The position numbers were made by a program, and so were the translations under genes. A stretch of 39,320 bases of DNA from Anaerolineae bacterium (GTDB lineage: Bacteria > Chloroflexota > Anaerolineae > Anaerolineales > Villigracilaceae). Positions 24,208 to 33,470 of the stretch are shown piece after piece (within the stretch, counting starts at the first letter, position 1; each line of letters starts with the position of its first letter). Location of the stretch: assembly GCA_017303735.1 (NCBI GenBank), contig JAFLCF010000013.1, positions 1 to 39,320 of the forward strand, read 5' to 3'. The notes beneath the pieces are model-generated. The model searched no databases, was not told where the DNA came from, and saw nothing but the letters and a program-made list of their open reading frames with translations.

Positions 24208-25215
24208 ATGTCTCAATCTACTAAAAAATATCTAATTGCTGGTCTTGGCTCTGTGGGGCGACGTCATATGCGCAATCTGGTTGCACTGGGCGAAACGGAC
24301 ATTGTCCTTTATCGCACGCATAAGGCAACGATGCCTGAGGATGAATTGGCGGGTTATCCGGTGGAAACAGATTTTGCCGAGGCGTTGAAAAAACATAAGC
24401 CCGATGCAGTCATTGTTTCTAACCCCACCTCATTGCATTTAGATATTGCGATCCCTGCCGCCGAAACGGGTTGTGCCATTTTGTTGGAGAAACCTATTGC
24501 TGCCTCCATGGAACGTGTAGATGTATTGCACAAAGCCGTACAGAAAAGCGGTTCGAAGGTATTAGTGGCGTTCCAGTTTCGATTCCACCCAGGTATGGTC
24601 AAGACTCGGCAGTTGATCGAGAATGGTGAGATCGGGCGAGTGGTTTCTGCAAGCATCCACTTTGGAGAGTATTTACCCGCCTGGCACCCATGGGAAGATT
24701 ATCGCACGGGCTATGCCGCACGCTCCGATATGGGCGGCGGCGTGGTGGCGACTCAATGTCACTCATTGGATTATTTACCATGGTTGGTTGGGAAGAAGGT
24801 GGAATCCGTTTGGGGCTTTGCCGATAAACTAAGCGATCTTGAAGTGACCGCAGACGATACATCCAAGATCGGCTTGCGGTTTGAGGGCGGTGCATTGGGC
24901 AGCCTGCACCTGGATTACAACCAACAGCCGCCAGAGCATGAGTTCCGCGTTATTGGGACGAACGGTACCATCAAATGGAATCTCGTTGATGGTGCGGCAC
25001 GGATCTATCGAATTGATAAGAAGGATTGGGATGTCTTTCCTTTGCCTGAAGGCTGGGAACGCAACGTCATGTTCCAACAACAGACCAGTCATTTTGTGGA
25101 TGTGGTTGCGGGCAGGGCAGAACCTTCCTGTGGTCTTGAAGATGGGATTCAAGTGCAGAAGATCATTTCTGCGGTGCATGAATCGCAAAAAACAGGCAGG
25201 TTGATCGCGTTATAA
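24208..25215 (+). CDS. Gfo/Idh/MocA family oxidoreductase
   Basis: 335 residues. The N-terminal Rossmann fold has LIAGLGSVGRRHMRNL (8-23). PDAVIVSNPTSLHLD and the family signature EKPIA (about 95-99) follow. The C-terminal domain contains FQFRFHPG and GGGVVATQCHSLDYL, with the likely catalytic histidine in QCHSLDY. It would oxidise or reduce a sugar or sugar nucleotide with NAD(P). Relatives are common in nonulosonate and amino-sugar loci. The substrate is unknown. A strong terminator follows. Confidence 0.82.
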   Translation: MSQSTKKYLIAGLGSVGRRHMRNLVALGETDIVLYRTHKATMPEDELAGYPVETDFAEALKKHKPDAVIVSNPTSLHLDIAIPAAETGCAILLEKPIAASMERVDVLHKAVQKSGSKVLVAFQFRFHPGMVKTRQLIENGEIGRVVSASIHFGEYLPAWHPWEDYRTGYAARSDMGGGVVATQCHSLDYLPWLVGKKVESVWGFADKLSDLEVTADDTSKIGLRFEGGALGSLHLDYNQQPPEHEFRVIGTNGTIKWNLVDGAARIYRIDKKDWDVFPLPEGWERNVMFQQQTSHFVDVVAGRAEPSCGLEDGIQVQKIISAVHESQKTGRLIAL

Positions 25216-25247
25216 AAAATCGGCGGATATTCTCCGCCGATTTTTTT
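25214..25247. terminator. Bidirectional intrinsic terminator
   Basis: TCGGCGGA (25220-25227) pairs with TCCGCCGA (25233-25240) around a 5-base loop, flanked by A-run and T-run. It lies between two convergent genes and can serve both. Confidence 0.9.
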
Positions 25248-26835
25248 ATTTCACAATTTCCCAGTGAATATTCTGTGAGTCTTTCTTCAAATATACTTTG
25301 ATTCCAGATGCAATGCTGAGGTATTCGTAGTTGACAAGATAGGGTTCGGCTTCTTCGCTGGTGTTTTCCCAGAGCGAGACGATCACATCGGGTTGGAGTT
25401 CGCCAAAGGTGTGGGCGTAGTCCCATTTCATATGACCGGGACGCATATTAGGAATATCTGGGATGCCCATGGGTGTGCGGACGTCTTGATGGGCGATATA
25501 TGGGTCGGCTTTGCCTAAGATATCGATGGCATAACGATCTGGTAGCAGGTAGGGAATCGTCCCTGCACCGATGACGGCAATGGATGCGCCGGGTGTGGTA
25601 ACTTGCTCCAACGCTGTGGCGATCTGTAGGTTGCGGTCGTTGCCTGCCACATAATCGGGGCGACGCGTCAGATTCCAGCGTTCGATGGATTTCCAATCGC
25701 CGAGCAGGGCATTAAAGGTCAGGAGGGAGAAAGCAAACAAGATGATAAATACCGTTCGCCAGCTAAATTCCACGATGGTTTGCTGTTTCAGGTTCAGCAT
25801 GCTCACTCCGCGTTTCAACCATTCCACTGCTGCCCAACTGAAGCCGATGAAATACAAAGGTATGGCGATGATGATATATCGGTTCGCGCCGCCGTGGTTT
25901 TCCCAGGCATCTCCGCCAACATAAACGGAGTAGGCGATCTGTGCTGTGAGTAAAAAGGTCATCAGCGTCAACTTCCAATCGCGGCGCAGGAGGAAGATGG
26001 ATAAAGGCAGCAGGAATAAAACCCAGTTATGGAAGTATGCAAATTGAACAAGTGCATATAGTCCACGCAAGATGCGTAGGGTGATGTTCCAGCCTTCCAC
26101 TTTGAGGTAGTAGGTATTTGGAAGCCATTCGCCATAGTACATGAAGCGCGCGAGGGATTGTCCGCCGAGGAAGAGGATGAGCAAGCCCAAACCCCAGATG
26201 AGATGTTGTTTACGATTTTCTTTTTGAGTCCAGAACAATATCCCAAGAAAGACAATGTAAGGTACCGCCATGTCAAAACGGACAAGGGTGGCGATGGCGA
26301 GTAAAGCATAAACCCAGATGTTGAAACGCCCTTCGCTTTTCACAGCAAGAAGAACAGCAGCCGTCAGCATTAAGGTCAGTAGGCTCACTTCCATGCCGAG
26401 CAAGCCGAAGGAGTTGAGCGGGGCATAGAAGGCGGTCAATGCCACGGCGGCGAGCATGACGAAGAGGTCATCGCTAAAGTGTTCGACCAGTTTCTTAACG
26501 AGAAACAGGTTCAAGGTTAGGAGAGAGGCGCCGAGAATTTGAATGTAGAGTCCGGTTTGATTTAATCCGATTGGCAGAAAGTGGACGAGCGCCATGATGC
26601 CGGTCCAGAGTGGGTTGGTGATACCTTCCACACGTTCGCCTGGGTTCCAGACCAGCCCATTGCCGTGGGCGAGGTTATAGGCGTATCGCATCGAAATCAT
26701 GGCATCGTCGAAGAGGACGTAATAGGTTTTGCCTTCAAGGACAAAACTGGTGGCGGCGATGTAGCGATAGCAGTAAAAAATATATCCGAGCACGAGCAGG
26801 GCGAAAAGGATGTTTCGTAAATTTTTGGAGTTCAT
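25246..26835 (-). CDS. GT-C membrane glycosyltransferase, AftB/GT89-like
   Basis: 529 residues with about ten to eleven hydrophobic segments and a soluble C-terminal domain (about 390-529). After the first membrane helix comes [14 protein letters not shown], then [20 protein letters not shown]. This combination is typical of GT89-like, AftB-type arabinofuranosyltransferases and related GT-C proteins that use polyprenyl-phosphate sugars outside the membrane. The true donor here is unknown. The start has only a modest Shine-Dalgarno. It shares a divergent spacer with the sat-cysC gene. Confidence 0.7.
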   Translation of the reverse strand: MNSKNLRNILFALLVLGYIFYCYRYIAATSFVLEGKTYYVLFDDAMISMRYAYNLAHGNGLVWNPGERVEGITNPLWTGIMALVHFLPIGLNQTGLYIQILGASLLTLNLFLVKKLVEHFSDDLFVMLAAVALTAFYAPLNSFGLLGMEVSLLTLMLTAAVLLAVKSEGRFNIWVYALLAIATLVRFDMAVPYIVFLGILFWTQKENRKQHLIWGLGLLILFLGGQSLARFMYYGEWLPNTYYLKVEGWNITLRILRGLYALVQFAYFHNWVLFLLPLSIFLLRRDWKLTLMTFLLTAQIAYSVYVGGDAWENHGGANRYIIIAIPLYFIGFSWAAVEWLKRGVSMLNLKQQTIVEFSWRTVFIILFAFSLLTFNALLGDWKSIERWNLTRRPDYVAGNDRNLQIATALEQVTTPGASIAVIGAGTIPYLLPDRYAIDILGKADPYIAHQDVRTPMGIPDIPNMRPGHMKWDYAHTFGELQPDVIVSLWENTSEEAEPYLVNYEYLSIASGIKVYLKKDSQNIHWEIVK

Positions 26836-26954
26836 CGAGGGAAATTATATCTGGTTTCAAAATTCACCCGCTGAATTTTGGAGTATAATTGGCGCTTGTA
26901 TGACAATCCAAACTCTGCTTTCAGGGTTTATGAATTCAATGGAGTAACTAACGA

Positions 26955-28682
26955 ATGGCAAAAGCTAATCTGATCCCCCCCTATGGTGGAAAACTTGTTG
27001 ACCTGGTTGTGAAGGGAGCCGAGCGCGAAGAATTGATCGCCCGCGCTGGGCATCTGCCTTCGATCAAGATCACCATGCGCAATCTGTGCGACCTTGAGTT
27101 GATCGCTACGGGCGGCTTTTCACCTCTTACCACGTTCATGGGCAAAGCCGATTACGAGCGCGTACTTAAAGAGATGCGCCTCGCGGATGGCACGCTCTTC
27201 CCGCTACCGATCACGCTGACAGCTGACCCGAAGGAATTGCCGACTGTGGGTGAAGAACTCGCGCTGCGTTCCGCAAACTTTGACTTGATCGCTGTGATGA
27301 CTCTTGAAGAGGTCTATCACTGGGATGCGAACACCGAAGCCGCGCTCGCATACGGGTCGACCGATACCAAGCACCCGATGGTCTCTGAAATGGGACGCTG
27401 GGGCAAGGTCTGCATCAGCGGTCCGATGAAGGTTGTGAACCTTCCCAAGTATTACGATTTTGTGAACCTGCGCCACACCCCGGCTCAGGTGCGTGAAATG
27501 CTCGAAGCGATGGGGCATGATAATGTCGTTGCTTTCCAGACCCGCAATCCTTTGCACCGCATTCACGAAGAACTGACCAAGCGTGCTGCGGCTCAGGTGA
27601 ATGGCTCGCTCATTGTTCACCCTGTGGTTGGTATGACCAAGCCCGGCGACGTGGATCACTACACCCGCGTGCGCACGTACAAGGCATTGGTCGATAATCA
27701 CTACGATCAGAAGAGCACCATGCTCAGCTTGCTGCCGTTGGCAATGCGCATGGCTGGACCGAAAGAAGCCTTGTTACATGCGATCATTCGCCGCAATCAC
27801 GGCGCGAATCATTTCATCGTTGGGCGCGATCACGCAGGTCCTGGCAATGATTCGACTGGCAAGCCGTTCTACGGTCCGTATGATGCGCAGGAATTGATGA
27901 CAAAATACGAAGCCGAACTCGGCGTGAAGATGGTTCCGTTCGAAATGCTTGTGTACCTCCCCGACGAAGATCGCTACGTGGAAGAGAAGGATGTTCCCAA
28001 GGGCGCAAAGGTTGCCAACATCTCCGGCACACAAGTGCGTGATGACTATCTCGCCAAGGGCAAACTGCTCCCCGAGTGGTTCACCCGCCCCGAGACCGCA
28101 GAAATTCTGCGCGAGATGTATCCCCCGCGCCACGAGCAGGGCTTTGGTATCTGGTTCACCGGCTTGAGCGGTTCTGGCAAGTCTGCGACCACTTCCGTGC
28201 TCACCACCCTGCTCCTCGAACGCGGACGTGAAACTGCGATCCTCGATGGCGATGTAGTCCGTACGCACCTTTCCAAGGGTCTTGGCTTTAGCAAGGAAGA
28301 TCGCGACACCAACATCTTGCGCATTGGTTTTGTGGCTGGCGAGATCGTACATGCCGGCGGCATCGTCATCTGTGCTGCCATCAGTCCGTACCGCGCCACC
28401 CGCGAAGAAGCCCGCAAGATGGTCGGCGAGAACTTCATCGAAGTCTTCATGGATACTCCCGTCGAAGTCTGCGAACAACGCGACGTGAAGGGTCTGTATG
28501 CCAAGGCGCGCCAGGCGATGGTCGACGGCAAGCCGATGGGCTTCACCGGTGTGGATGATCCGTATGAGCCGCCCGTCAAGCCGGAGATCACGCTCAAGGG
28601 TTATGAATCCACCCCTGAAGACAACGCCCGCATCATCGTTAAATATCTGGAAGAACAGGGTTTCCTGCTTCCGGTGAAGTAA
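26955..28682 (+). CDS. Bifunctional ATP sulfurylase / APS kinase
   Basis: 575 residues. The ATP sulfurylase part (about 1-390) has QTRNPLHRIH (195-204) and IVGRDHAGPG (about 292-301). The APS kinase part (about 398-575) has the P-loop GLSGSGKS (403-410), DGDVVR and the lid-type KGLYAKAR. Together they turn sulfate and two ATP into PAPS. No PAPS reductase or sulfite reductase is nearby, while two clear sulfotransferases are, so PAPS for sulfation rather than assimilation is a reasonable inference. GGAG lies upstream of the ATG. A TATAAT at 26884 is a possible -10. A 15-bp terminator hairpin follows. Confidence 0.92.
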   Translation: MAKANLIPPYGGKLVDLVVKGAEREELIARAGHLPSIKITMRNLCDLELIATGGFSPLTTFMGKADYERVLKEMRLADGTLFPLPITLTADPKELPTVGEELALRSANFDLIAVMTLEEVYHWDANTEAALAYGSTDTKHPMVSEMGRWGKVCISGPMKVVNLPKYYDFVNLRHTPAQVREMLEAMGHDNVVAFQTRNPLHRIHEELTKRAAAQVNGSLIVHPVVGMTKPGDVDHYTRVRTYKALVDNHYDQKSTMLSLLPLAMRMAGPKEALLHAIIRRNHGANHFIVGRDHAGPGNDSTGKPFYGPYDAQELMTKYEAELGVKMVPFEMLVYLPDEDRYVEEKDVPKGAKVANISGTQVRDDYLAKGKLLPEWFTRPETAEILREMYPPRHEQGFGIWFTGLSGSGKSATTSVLTTLLLERGRETAILDGDVVRTHLSKGLGFSKEDRDTNILRIGFVAGEIVHAGGIVICAAISPYRATREEARKMVGENFIEVFMDTPVEVCEQRDVKGLYAKARQAMVDGKPMGFTGVDDPYEPPVKPEITLKGYESTPEDNARIIVKYLEEQGFLLPVK

Positions 28683-28689
28683 TCTGATG

Positions 28690-28730
28690 CAAGTGACAGT
28701 CACCTTTAAGGTGACTGTCACTTGTTCTTT
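28690..28730 (+). terminator. Intrinsic terminator after sat-cysC
   Basis: A perfect 15-bp stem (28690-28704 with 28710-28724) closes on the 5-base loop TTTAA and is followed by TTCTTT. The next gene starts only a few bases beyond, so it needs its own promoter or read-through. Confidence 0.85.
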
Positions 28731-28732
28731 GT

Positions 28733-30376
28733 ATGACCAAACCCCCTTACGCTTCATTCTTAATCCTCAGCCTGCTTGCTCTTTCAGGAACCTTTCTCAT
28801 CCTCTATGCGACTCCGCAGGGAATGGGACTCTTCGATGATTCCATTGCCTATATTGCTGGAGCGAGAAGCATCTTAAGTGGACAAGGCTATCGCGAAGCG
28901 TGGCTCGCTTCCAATCAACCGGTTACACATTTCCCCCCGGGTTTTTCTTCCGTACTCGCCCTCGTCGGCTTAAGCGGACTCGACCCCCTGCGCGGCACAC
29001 GCCTGGTCAATGCATTGATCTTTGGCGCGAATATTTTTCTGCTTGGCATCATCGGCTGGCGCATGACCAAGTCAAAGGTCGCAGGAGGTGTGCTTGCTTT
29101 CTTACTTTTGCTGAATGGACAATTATTCCGAGTCCACACCACGGCAATGAGCGAGCCGCTGTATATCTTCTTCACTCTCGCGGCATTCTTATCCTTTTGG
29201 CATTATTTTTCCATTGACGAGCAGAGCGAATCAACCGCGATGGGCGCAAAGAACGCCAAGGAAAAAAAACTTAGCGCCCTTCGTGGTTCAAATGGTTTAT
29301 TGCTCATTACGGCAATCCTCACCGCCTTTGCCTACCTCACCCGTTATGCCGGGCTTGCTCTGCTCGCCACATTTCTCGTTTCACTCTTCATCCTTCACCC
29401 CACCTGGAAACAACGCCTGACCCGTGCAGGAATCTTCCTCGCCGGTTTCGTTCCCTTTGCCTTTGCGTGGAGCATCCGCAACCGACTGCTTGCAGACAAT
29501 GCTACGAATCGCACACTGGTCTATCACCCCATCACTGCTGAAAATATTCAACTTGGCATTTCTAACTTCGCCACCTTCATTTTGCCTGTTGAAGAATGGC
29601 GAAAGGCTCTGATTAAAATTCCCAACTTGTTTGTTTCTATTTTTATTATTCTCATTCTCGTTTTGTTTATTTGGGTTATCTTCAAAGGTTTGAAGAAATT
29701 TTTCAAACCGAATGTTGAAACGCCAGAAGTATTGTCTTTTATCAGCGTCCTGTATATCTTTGGCTATCTCGCCTCCATTATTTCTTCGATGACGTTCTTC
29801 GATGCCAGTACTAAATTTCAACTCCGAATCGTCGCGCCAATGTATGTCAGCTTGCTCATTATGCTGGTCTATCTCGGCTGGCGGCTTTGGCAAAAGGGCG
29901 CAACGTCTTCACGTTTCACGTTTTACGCATCACGGATTACATTTTTTATCATTCTGACGCACACCTTCACATCTTCCATCTTCAACTTCACCGACACCCT
30001 CACCCAACTCCGCAAGGGCGGGCAGGGATATGCCTCCTTCCAATGGTTCGACTCGGAGGCGGTAAAATTTTTACAAACATTGCCTGAAGACACGCGCATT
30101 TATTCCAACGAAACCGCGCCAGTTTACCTTTATACCAACCGTCCCGGCTATGTTTTGCCAGACCTGATCGACCCGGTCACTGGTTTACCGCGCGGACGTT
30201 TCGACGAAGGCGTTGCTGAACTGCAAGCTGATGTATTGGCTGGCAATGCCGTGCTGGCGCTCTTCGATATCGATTCGCAGGATGAAGATGTACAATCGGT
30301 CTATCAAATTCTCGCCGATGGTTTGTATCTCTCGGTTGACAAACAAGGCGATACAATCTATACGGCATATCCGTAA
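28733..30376 (+). CDS. GT39-like (PMT/ArnT-type) membrane glycosyltransferase
   Basis: 547 residues with about eleven membrane segments. LFDDSIAYIAGARSIL after the first helix supplies the paired acidic residues of GT-C enzymes, and THFPPGFSSVLAL is typical of GT39/ArnT-like proteins. The C-terminal ~120 residues are soluble and extracytoplasmic. Two repeat-derived insertions are visible in frame. A palindrome at 29233-29288 encodes a charged loop (AMGAKNAKEKKL...). A CACGTTTTACG-type tandem repeat at 29913-29943 encodes RFTFYASRIT. No Shine-Dalgarno is visible. The sugar transferred is unknown. Confidence 0.7.
   Translation: MTKPPYASFLILSLLALSGTFLILYATPQGMGLFDDSIAYIAGARSILSGQGYREAWLASNQPVTHFPPGFSSVLALVGLSGLDPLRGTRLVNALIFGANIFLLGIIGWRMTKSKVAGGVLAFLLLLNGQLFRVHTTAMSEPLYIFFTLAAFLSFWHYFSIDEQSESTAMGAKNAKEKKLSALRGSNGLLLITAILTAFAYLTRYAGLALLATFLVSLFILHPTWKQRLTRAGIFLAGFVPFAFAWSIRNRLLADNATNRTLVYHPITAENIQLGISNFATFILPVEEWRKALIKIPNLFVSIFIILILVLFIWVIFKGLKKFFKPNVETPEVLSFISVLYIFGYLASIISSMTFFDASTKFQLRIVAPMYVSLLIMLVYLGWRLWQKGATSSRFTFYASRITFFIILTHTFTSSIFNFTDTLTQLRKGGQGYASFQWFDSEAVKFLQTLPEDTRIYSNETAPVYLYTNRPGYVLPDLIDPVTGLPRGRFDEGVAELQADVLAGNAVLALFDIDSQDEDVQSVYQILADGLYLSVDKQGDTIYTAYP
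29233..29288. repeat. Palindromic repeat inserted in frame inside a coding region
   Basis: AACCGCGATGGGCGCAAAG (29233-29251) and the reverse complement of 29270-29288 agree at 16 of 19 positions, with an A-rich loop. The element sits inside the GT39-like gene without disturbing its frame, in a hydrophilic loop between membrane segments. Confidence 0.75.
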
Positions 30377-30409
30377 TCTCAGACCTGACAGGTCTTATAA
30401 GGACTTCAC

Positions 30410-31237
30410 ATGACCATTTTCGATAAATTCAATTTGAAAGACCGTGTTGCAGTCGTCACTGGCGGCGGCGGACAGTTGGGCTATGAATTTTGCAAGACCC
30501 TTGCCGAAGCAGGCGCAGCTGTCGTTGCCGCAGACCTCAACATGGATTTTGCTGGCAAGACCGCGACTCGACTCACCGAAGCCGGATACTCTGCGATGGC
30601 ATTTCCCCTCGACGTGACCCGCCTCGAATCGACCCGGGAACTGGTCGCTGAAACCGTCAAGCAGTTCGGCCGCCTCGACATTCTCGTCAACTCGGCGGCG
30701 CTCGACCCCAAGTTTGACCCGACCGCCGCCGAAAAAGGAATCGCACCCGGCGCCTTCGAAGACTATCCGCTGGCAGACTGGCAAGCTGCCCTCAACGTCA
30801 ATTTGACCGGCATGTTCCTCACCACCCAGGCTTGTGTCAAACAGATGATCGCGCAGGGCAAAAAAGGTAGCATTATTAACATCTGTTCAACGTATGGTTT
30901 AAACGGACCAGATCAACGTATATATATCAAAGACGGCAAGCGTGTGGCATACAAACCGGCGTATTACACCACCACCAAAGCGGGCGTCATGGGTTTTACC
31001 AAATATCTCGCCGCCTATTATGCCGAGACCGAGATCCGCGTCAATGCGTTGACGCCCGGCGGTGTATACAACAACCATGAAGAATATTTCGTCAAGAACT
31101 ATTCCGCCAAGACCATCCTTGGTCGCATGGCAAAGAAGGACGAAATGAACGGCGCATTATTGTTCCTTGCTTCCGAAGCCTCGTCTTACATGACCGGCAA
31201 TAACGTCATCGTCGATGGCGGTTGGACGGCTTGGTAG
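30410..31237 (+). CDS. Short-chain dehydrogenase/reductase (PtmA-like position)
   Basis: 275 residues. The classical SDR cofactor loop is VVTGGGGQLG (15-24). LVNSAAL supplies the NAG-like motif. The catalytic serine lies in NICSTYG and Y-x3-K in YTTTK. The C-terminus ends NNVIVDGGWTAW. In Campylobacter jejuni an SDR (PtmA) precedes a CMP-legionaminate synthetase (PtmB), and here the SDR directly precedes the CMP-sialate synthetase fusion. A role in making or modifying the nonulosonate precursor is inference. AAGGA lies before the ATG. Confidence 0.8.
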   Translation: MTIFDKFNLKDRVAVVTGGGGQLGYEFCKTLAEAGAAVVAADLNMDFAGKTATRLTEAGYSAMAFPLDVTRLESTRELVAETVKQFGRLDILVNSAALDPKFDPTAAEKGIAPGAFEDYPLADWQAALNVNLTGMFLTTQACVKQMIAQGKKGSIINICSTYGLNGPDQRIYIKDGKRVAYKPAYYTTTKAGVMGFTKYLAAYYAETEIRVNALTPGGVYNNHEEYFVKNYSAKTILGRMAKKDEMNGALLFLASEASSYMTGNNVIVDGGWTAW

Positions 31238-31253
31238 AAAACGATAATCGAGA

Positions 31254-31301
31254 ATTCGATATTCGGTTGACGAATGTCGAATATCGAGTTGCGAATATCG
31301 A
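31254..31301. repeat. Spacer hairpin of TCGATATTCG units
   Basis: TCGATATTCG (31256-31265) is complementary to CGAATATCGA at 31278-31287 and again at 31292-31301. The repeats fill the spacer up to the ATG at 31308, leaving no ordinary Shine-Dalgarno. Confidence 0.7.
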
Positions 31302-31307
31302 GAACTT

Positions 31308-32528
31308 ATGACAAACATCCTCGCTCTCATCCCTGCTCGTGGCGGCTCGAAAGGCATTCCGCGTAAGAATATCCGCTCGTTTGCGGGTTATCCGCTTATT
31401 GCCTGGAGCATTGCCGCGGCGAAAAAATCGGAACTGGTGACGCGTGTGATCGTTTCGACGGATGATGAAGAGATCGCAGCGGTTGCCCGTCAGTGGGGTG
31501 CGGAGACGCCCTTTCTGCGTCCGGCAGAGTTGGCACAGGACAAAACCACCGACCTGCCTGTTTTTATGCATGCCCTCAAATGGCTTGAAGATGTAGAAGG
31601 GTATCGTGCAGACATCGTTGTTCAATTACGCCCTACATCGCCCATTCGCCCGCAGACCATGGTGGATGATGCAATTCGCATCTTGCTTAACCATAAAGAT
31701 GCCGATTGTGTTCGTGGCGTTGTCCCTGCGGGGCAAAACCCATTTAAGATGTGGCGTTTCAACGGCGAAGAAAAACCGCTTGGACAATTGCTGGAAGTTC
31801 CCGGCATCCACGAGCCGTACAATGCGCCGCGCCAGATCCTGCCGCCGGTCTATTGGCAGACGGGTCACATCGACGCCATCCGCACATCGACCATCGTGGA
31901 TAAAGAGTCGTTGACCGGCAATACCATCTATCCGCTGGTGATCGACCCGAAATATACCGTGGATATTGACACGCCCGCTGATTGGGAGAAATACGAAGCA
32001 GTGGTCTATGGCGGGTTGGAAGTCGTCTCACCGGGCAGCCCGCGCCGCGCGATGCCAGCGACCATTAAACTGATCGTCACCGATTTCGATGGTGTCTTGA
32101 GCGACGGGAGGGTCTGGGTGGATGAAAATGGTAAAGAAACAGTGGCAGCTTCCAGGTCCGATTCGATGCGGATCAAACAGATGCGTGAGATCGGGATCGA
32201 TGTCATCATCCTGTCTTCGGAAGTGAATCCGGTTGTGAGTATGCGTGCCAAGAAGATGAAGGTTGAGGCGATCCACGGCATGGGTCTGGATGAAAAAGGC
32301 GAGGCGTTGAAGAAGTATTTGGCTGAGAAGAATATTGATGCCTCTCAGGTGGTGTATTTGGGAAATGATTTTAACGACCTGCCGTGTTATGAGATCGCAG
32401 GCTGGTCGGTTGCCGTGGCAGATGCCTACCCCGAAGTGCTGCGCGCCGCAGACCATGTGTTAAAGACCAATGGCGGGTTCGGCGCATTGCGCGAATTGTG
32501 CGACTTGATATTGGCAAGATTAAAATAA
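31308..32528 (+). CDS. neuA: CMP-nonulosonate synthetase fused to KdsC-like HAD phosphatase
   Basis: 406 residues in two domains. The N-terminal cytidylyltransferase (about 1-230) carries IPARGGSKGIPRKN (8-21) and QLRPTSPIR (106-114), as in NeuA/CMAS. The C-terminal HAD domain (about 252-406) is of the cap-less C0/KdsC type: DFDG (259-262) with both catalytic aspartates, SS in ILSSE, K330 in DEKGEAL, and GNDFND (352-357). All HAD catalytic residues are present, so phosphatase activity is expected. The fusion would remove a phosphate from a nonulosonate-phosphate and couple the free sugar to CMP. It lies just before a NANS-like synthase. Exact sugar unknown. Confidence 0.85.
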   Translation: MTNILALIPARGGSKGIPRKNIRSFAGYPLIAWSIAAAKKSELVTRVIVSTDDEEIAAVARQWGAETPFLRPAELAQDKTTDLPVFMHALKWLEDVEGYRADIVVQLRPTSPIRPQTMVDDAIRILLNHKDADCVRGVVPAGQNPFKMWRFNGEEKPLGQLLEVPGIHEPYNAPRQILPPVYWQTGHIDAIRTSTIVDKESLTGNTIYPLVIDPKYTVDIDTPADWEKYEAVVYGGLEVVSPGSPRRAMPATIKLIVTDFDGVLSDGRVWVDENGKETVAASRSDSMRIKQMREIGIDVIILSSEVNPVVSMRAKKMKVEAIHGMGLDEKGEALKKYLAEKNIDASQVVYLGNDFNDLPCYEIAGWSVAVADAYPEVLRAADHVLKTNGGFGALRELCDLILARLK

Positions 32529-32583
32529 GCCTTACGATTACGAATCACGTATTGCGTACTATGTAAAAAAACTAGGAGATCAA

Positions 32584-33465
32584 ATGGCTCGTGAAATTAA
32601 ATTTGGAAATCGAATGATGGGAGATGGTCATCCTGCCTATGTGATCGCAGAGATCGGCATCAACCATAACGGCGATCTGGATGTTGCCAAGAAGATCATT
32701 GATGCGGCTGTCCATGCCGGTGCAGACGCGGTCAAGTTTCAGAAGCGCACGCCTGAAGTGTGTACGCCGCCTGAACAGCAGAAACAAATGCGTGAAACGC
32801 CCTGGGGTTACATCACGTATTTGGATTACCGCTACAAGGTTGAGTTCAACGAAGAACAATATCGTGAGATCGACCGTTATTGCAAAGAGAAGGGCATCGA
32901 CTGGATGGTTTCTGTTTGGGATGAACCCTCTGTAGATTTTATGGAGAAGTTCGACACCCCTGCCTATAAAGTACCGTCCGCTTCGTTGACCGATCATAAC
33001 CTGCTCAAGTACGTCCGCAAGACGGGCAAGCCGGTCATTATTTCCACGGGTATGTCTACCATGGAACAAATTCACAAAGGTGTGAATGCAGTCGGTGAAG
33101 ATAACCTCGTCATCATGCACTGTACCAGTACCTATCCCTGCGAGCCGGAAGAATTGAATCTCAAAATGATCGAAACGCTCCGCAAGGAATTCCCCAAGAA
33201 CCCCATCGGTTATTCCGGGCATGAGACCGGGTTGGTTCCTTCGGCGGTGGCGATTGCCCTTGGGGCAACTTCCATCGAACGTCACATTACGCTTGACCGT
33301 GCCATGTGGGGCAGCGACCAAGCCGCCTCGGTGGAGCCGCATGGCTTTGCCTCACTTGTAAAATACATTCGTGTGACCGAATCCGCTTTGGGCGATGGCG
33401 TCAAGCGCATCTACGACTCTGAGAAGGGTCCAATGAAGAAACTTCGCCGCGTGGTAAACGAATAA
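32584..33465 (+). CDS. neuB: NANS-like nonulosonate(-9-phosphate) synthase without SAF domain
   Basis: 293 residues covering only the NeuB barrel. VIAEIGINHNGDLDVAKK, FQKR, IGYSGHETG (about 208-216) and ERHITLDRAMWGSDQAAS (233-250) match animal NANS and phosphate-type synthases (HITLDxxxxGSD, EP) more than bacterial NeuB. The protein stops at about the point where the SAF domain normally begins, with no SAF-coding sequence downstream. It would condense PEP with a hexose- or HexNAc-6-phosphate to give a 9-phosphate, fitting the upstream phosphatase fusion. A strong AGGAG precedes the ATG. Confidence 0.83.
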   Translation: MAREIKFGNRMMGDGHPAYVIAEIGINHNGDLDVAKKIIDAAVHAGADAVKFQKRTPEVCTPPEQQKQMRETPWGYITYLDYRYKVEFNEEQYREIDRYCKEKGIDWMVSVWDEPSVDFMEKFDTPAYKVPSASLTDHNLLKYVRKTGKPVIISTGMSTMEQIHKGVNAVGEDNLVIMHCTSTYPCEPEELNLKMIETLRKEFPKNPIGYSGHETGLVPSAVAIALGATSIERHITLDRAMWGSDQAASVEPHGFASLVKYIRVTESALGDGVKRIYDSEKGPMKKLRRVVNE

Positions 33466-33470
33466 AAGCA

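Noticed and set aside
27774..28757. A 327-codon open frame on the minus strand opposite the sat-cysC gene, and similar long frames at 2212-2913 and 32572-33342
   Set aside because: They lie fully antisense to genes with intact family motifs, show no recognisable domain and have the composition expected from the complementary codons.
30381..30395. Small hairpin AGACCTG/CAGGTCT before the SDR gene as a terminator
   Set aside because: The stem is only about 7 bp with essentially no loop and no T-run; too weak to call.
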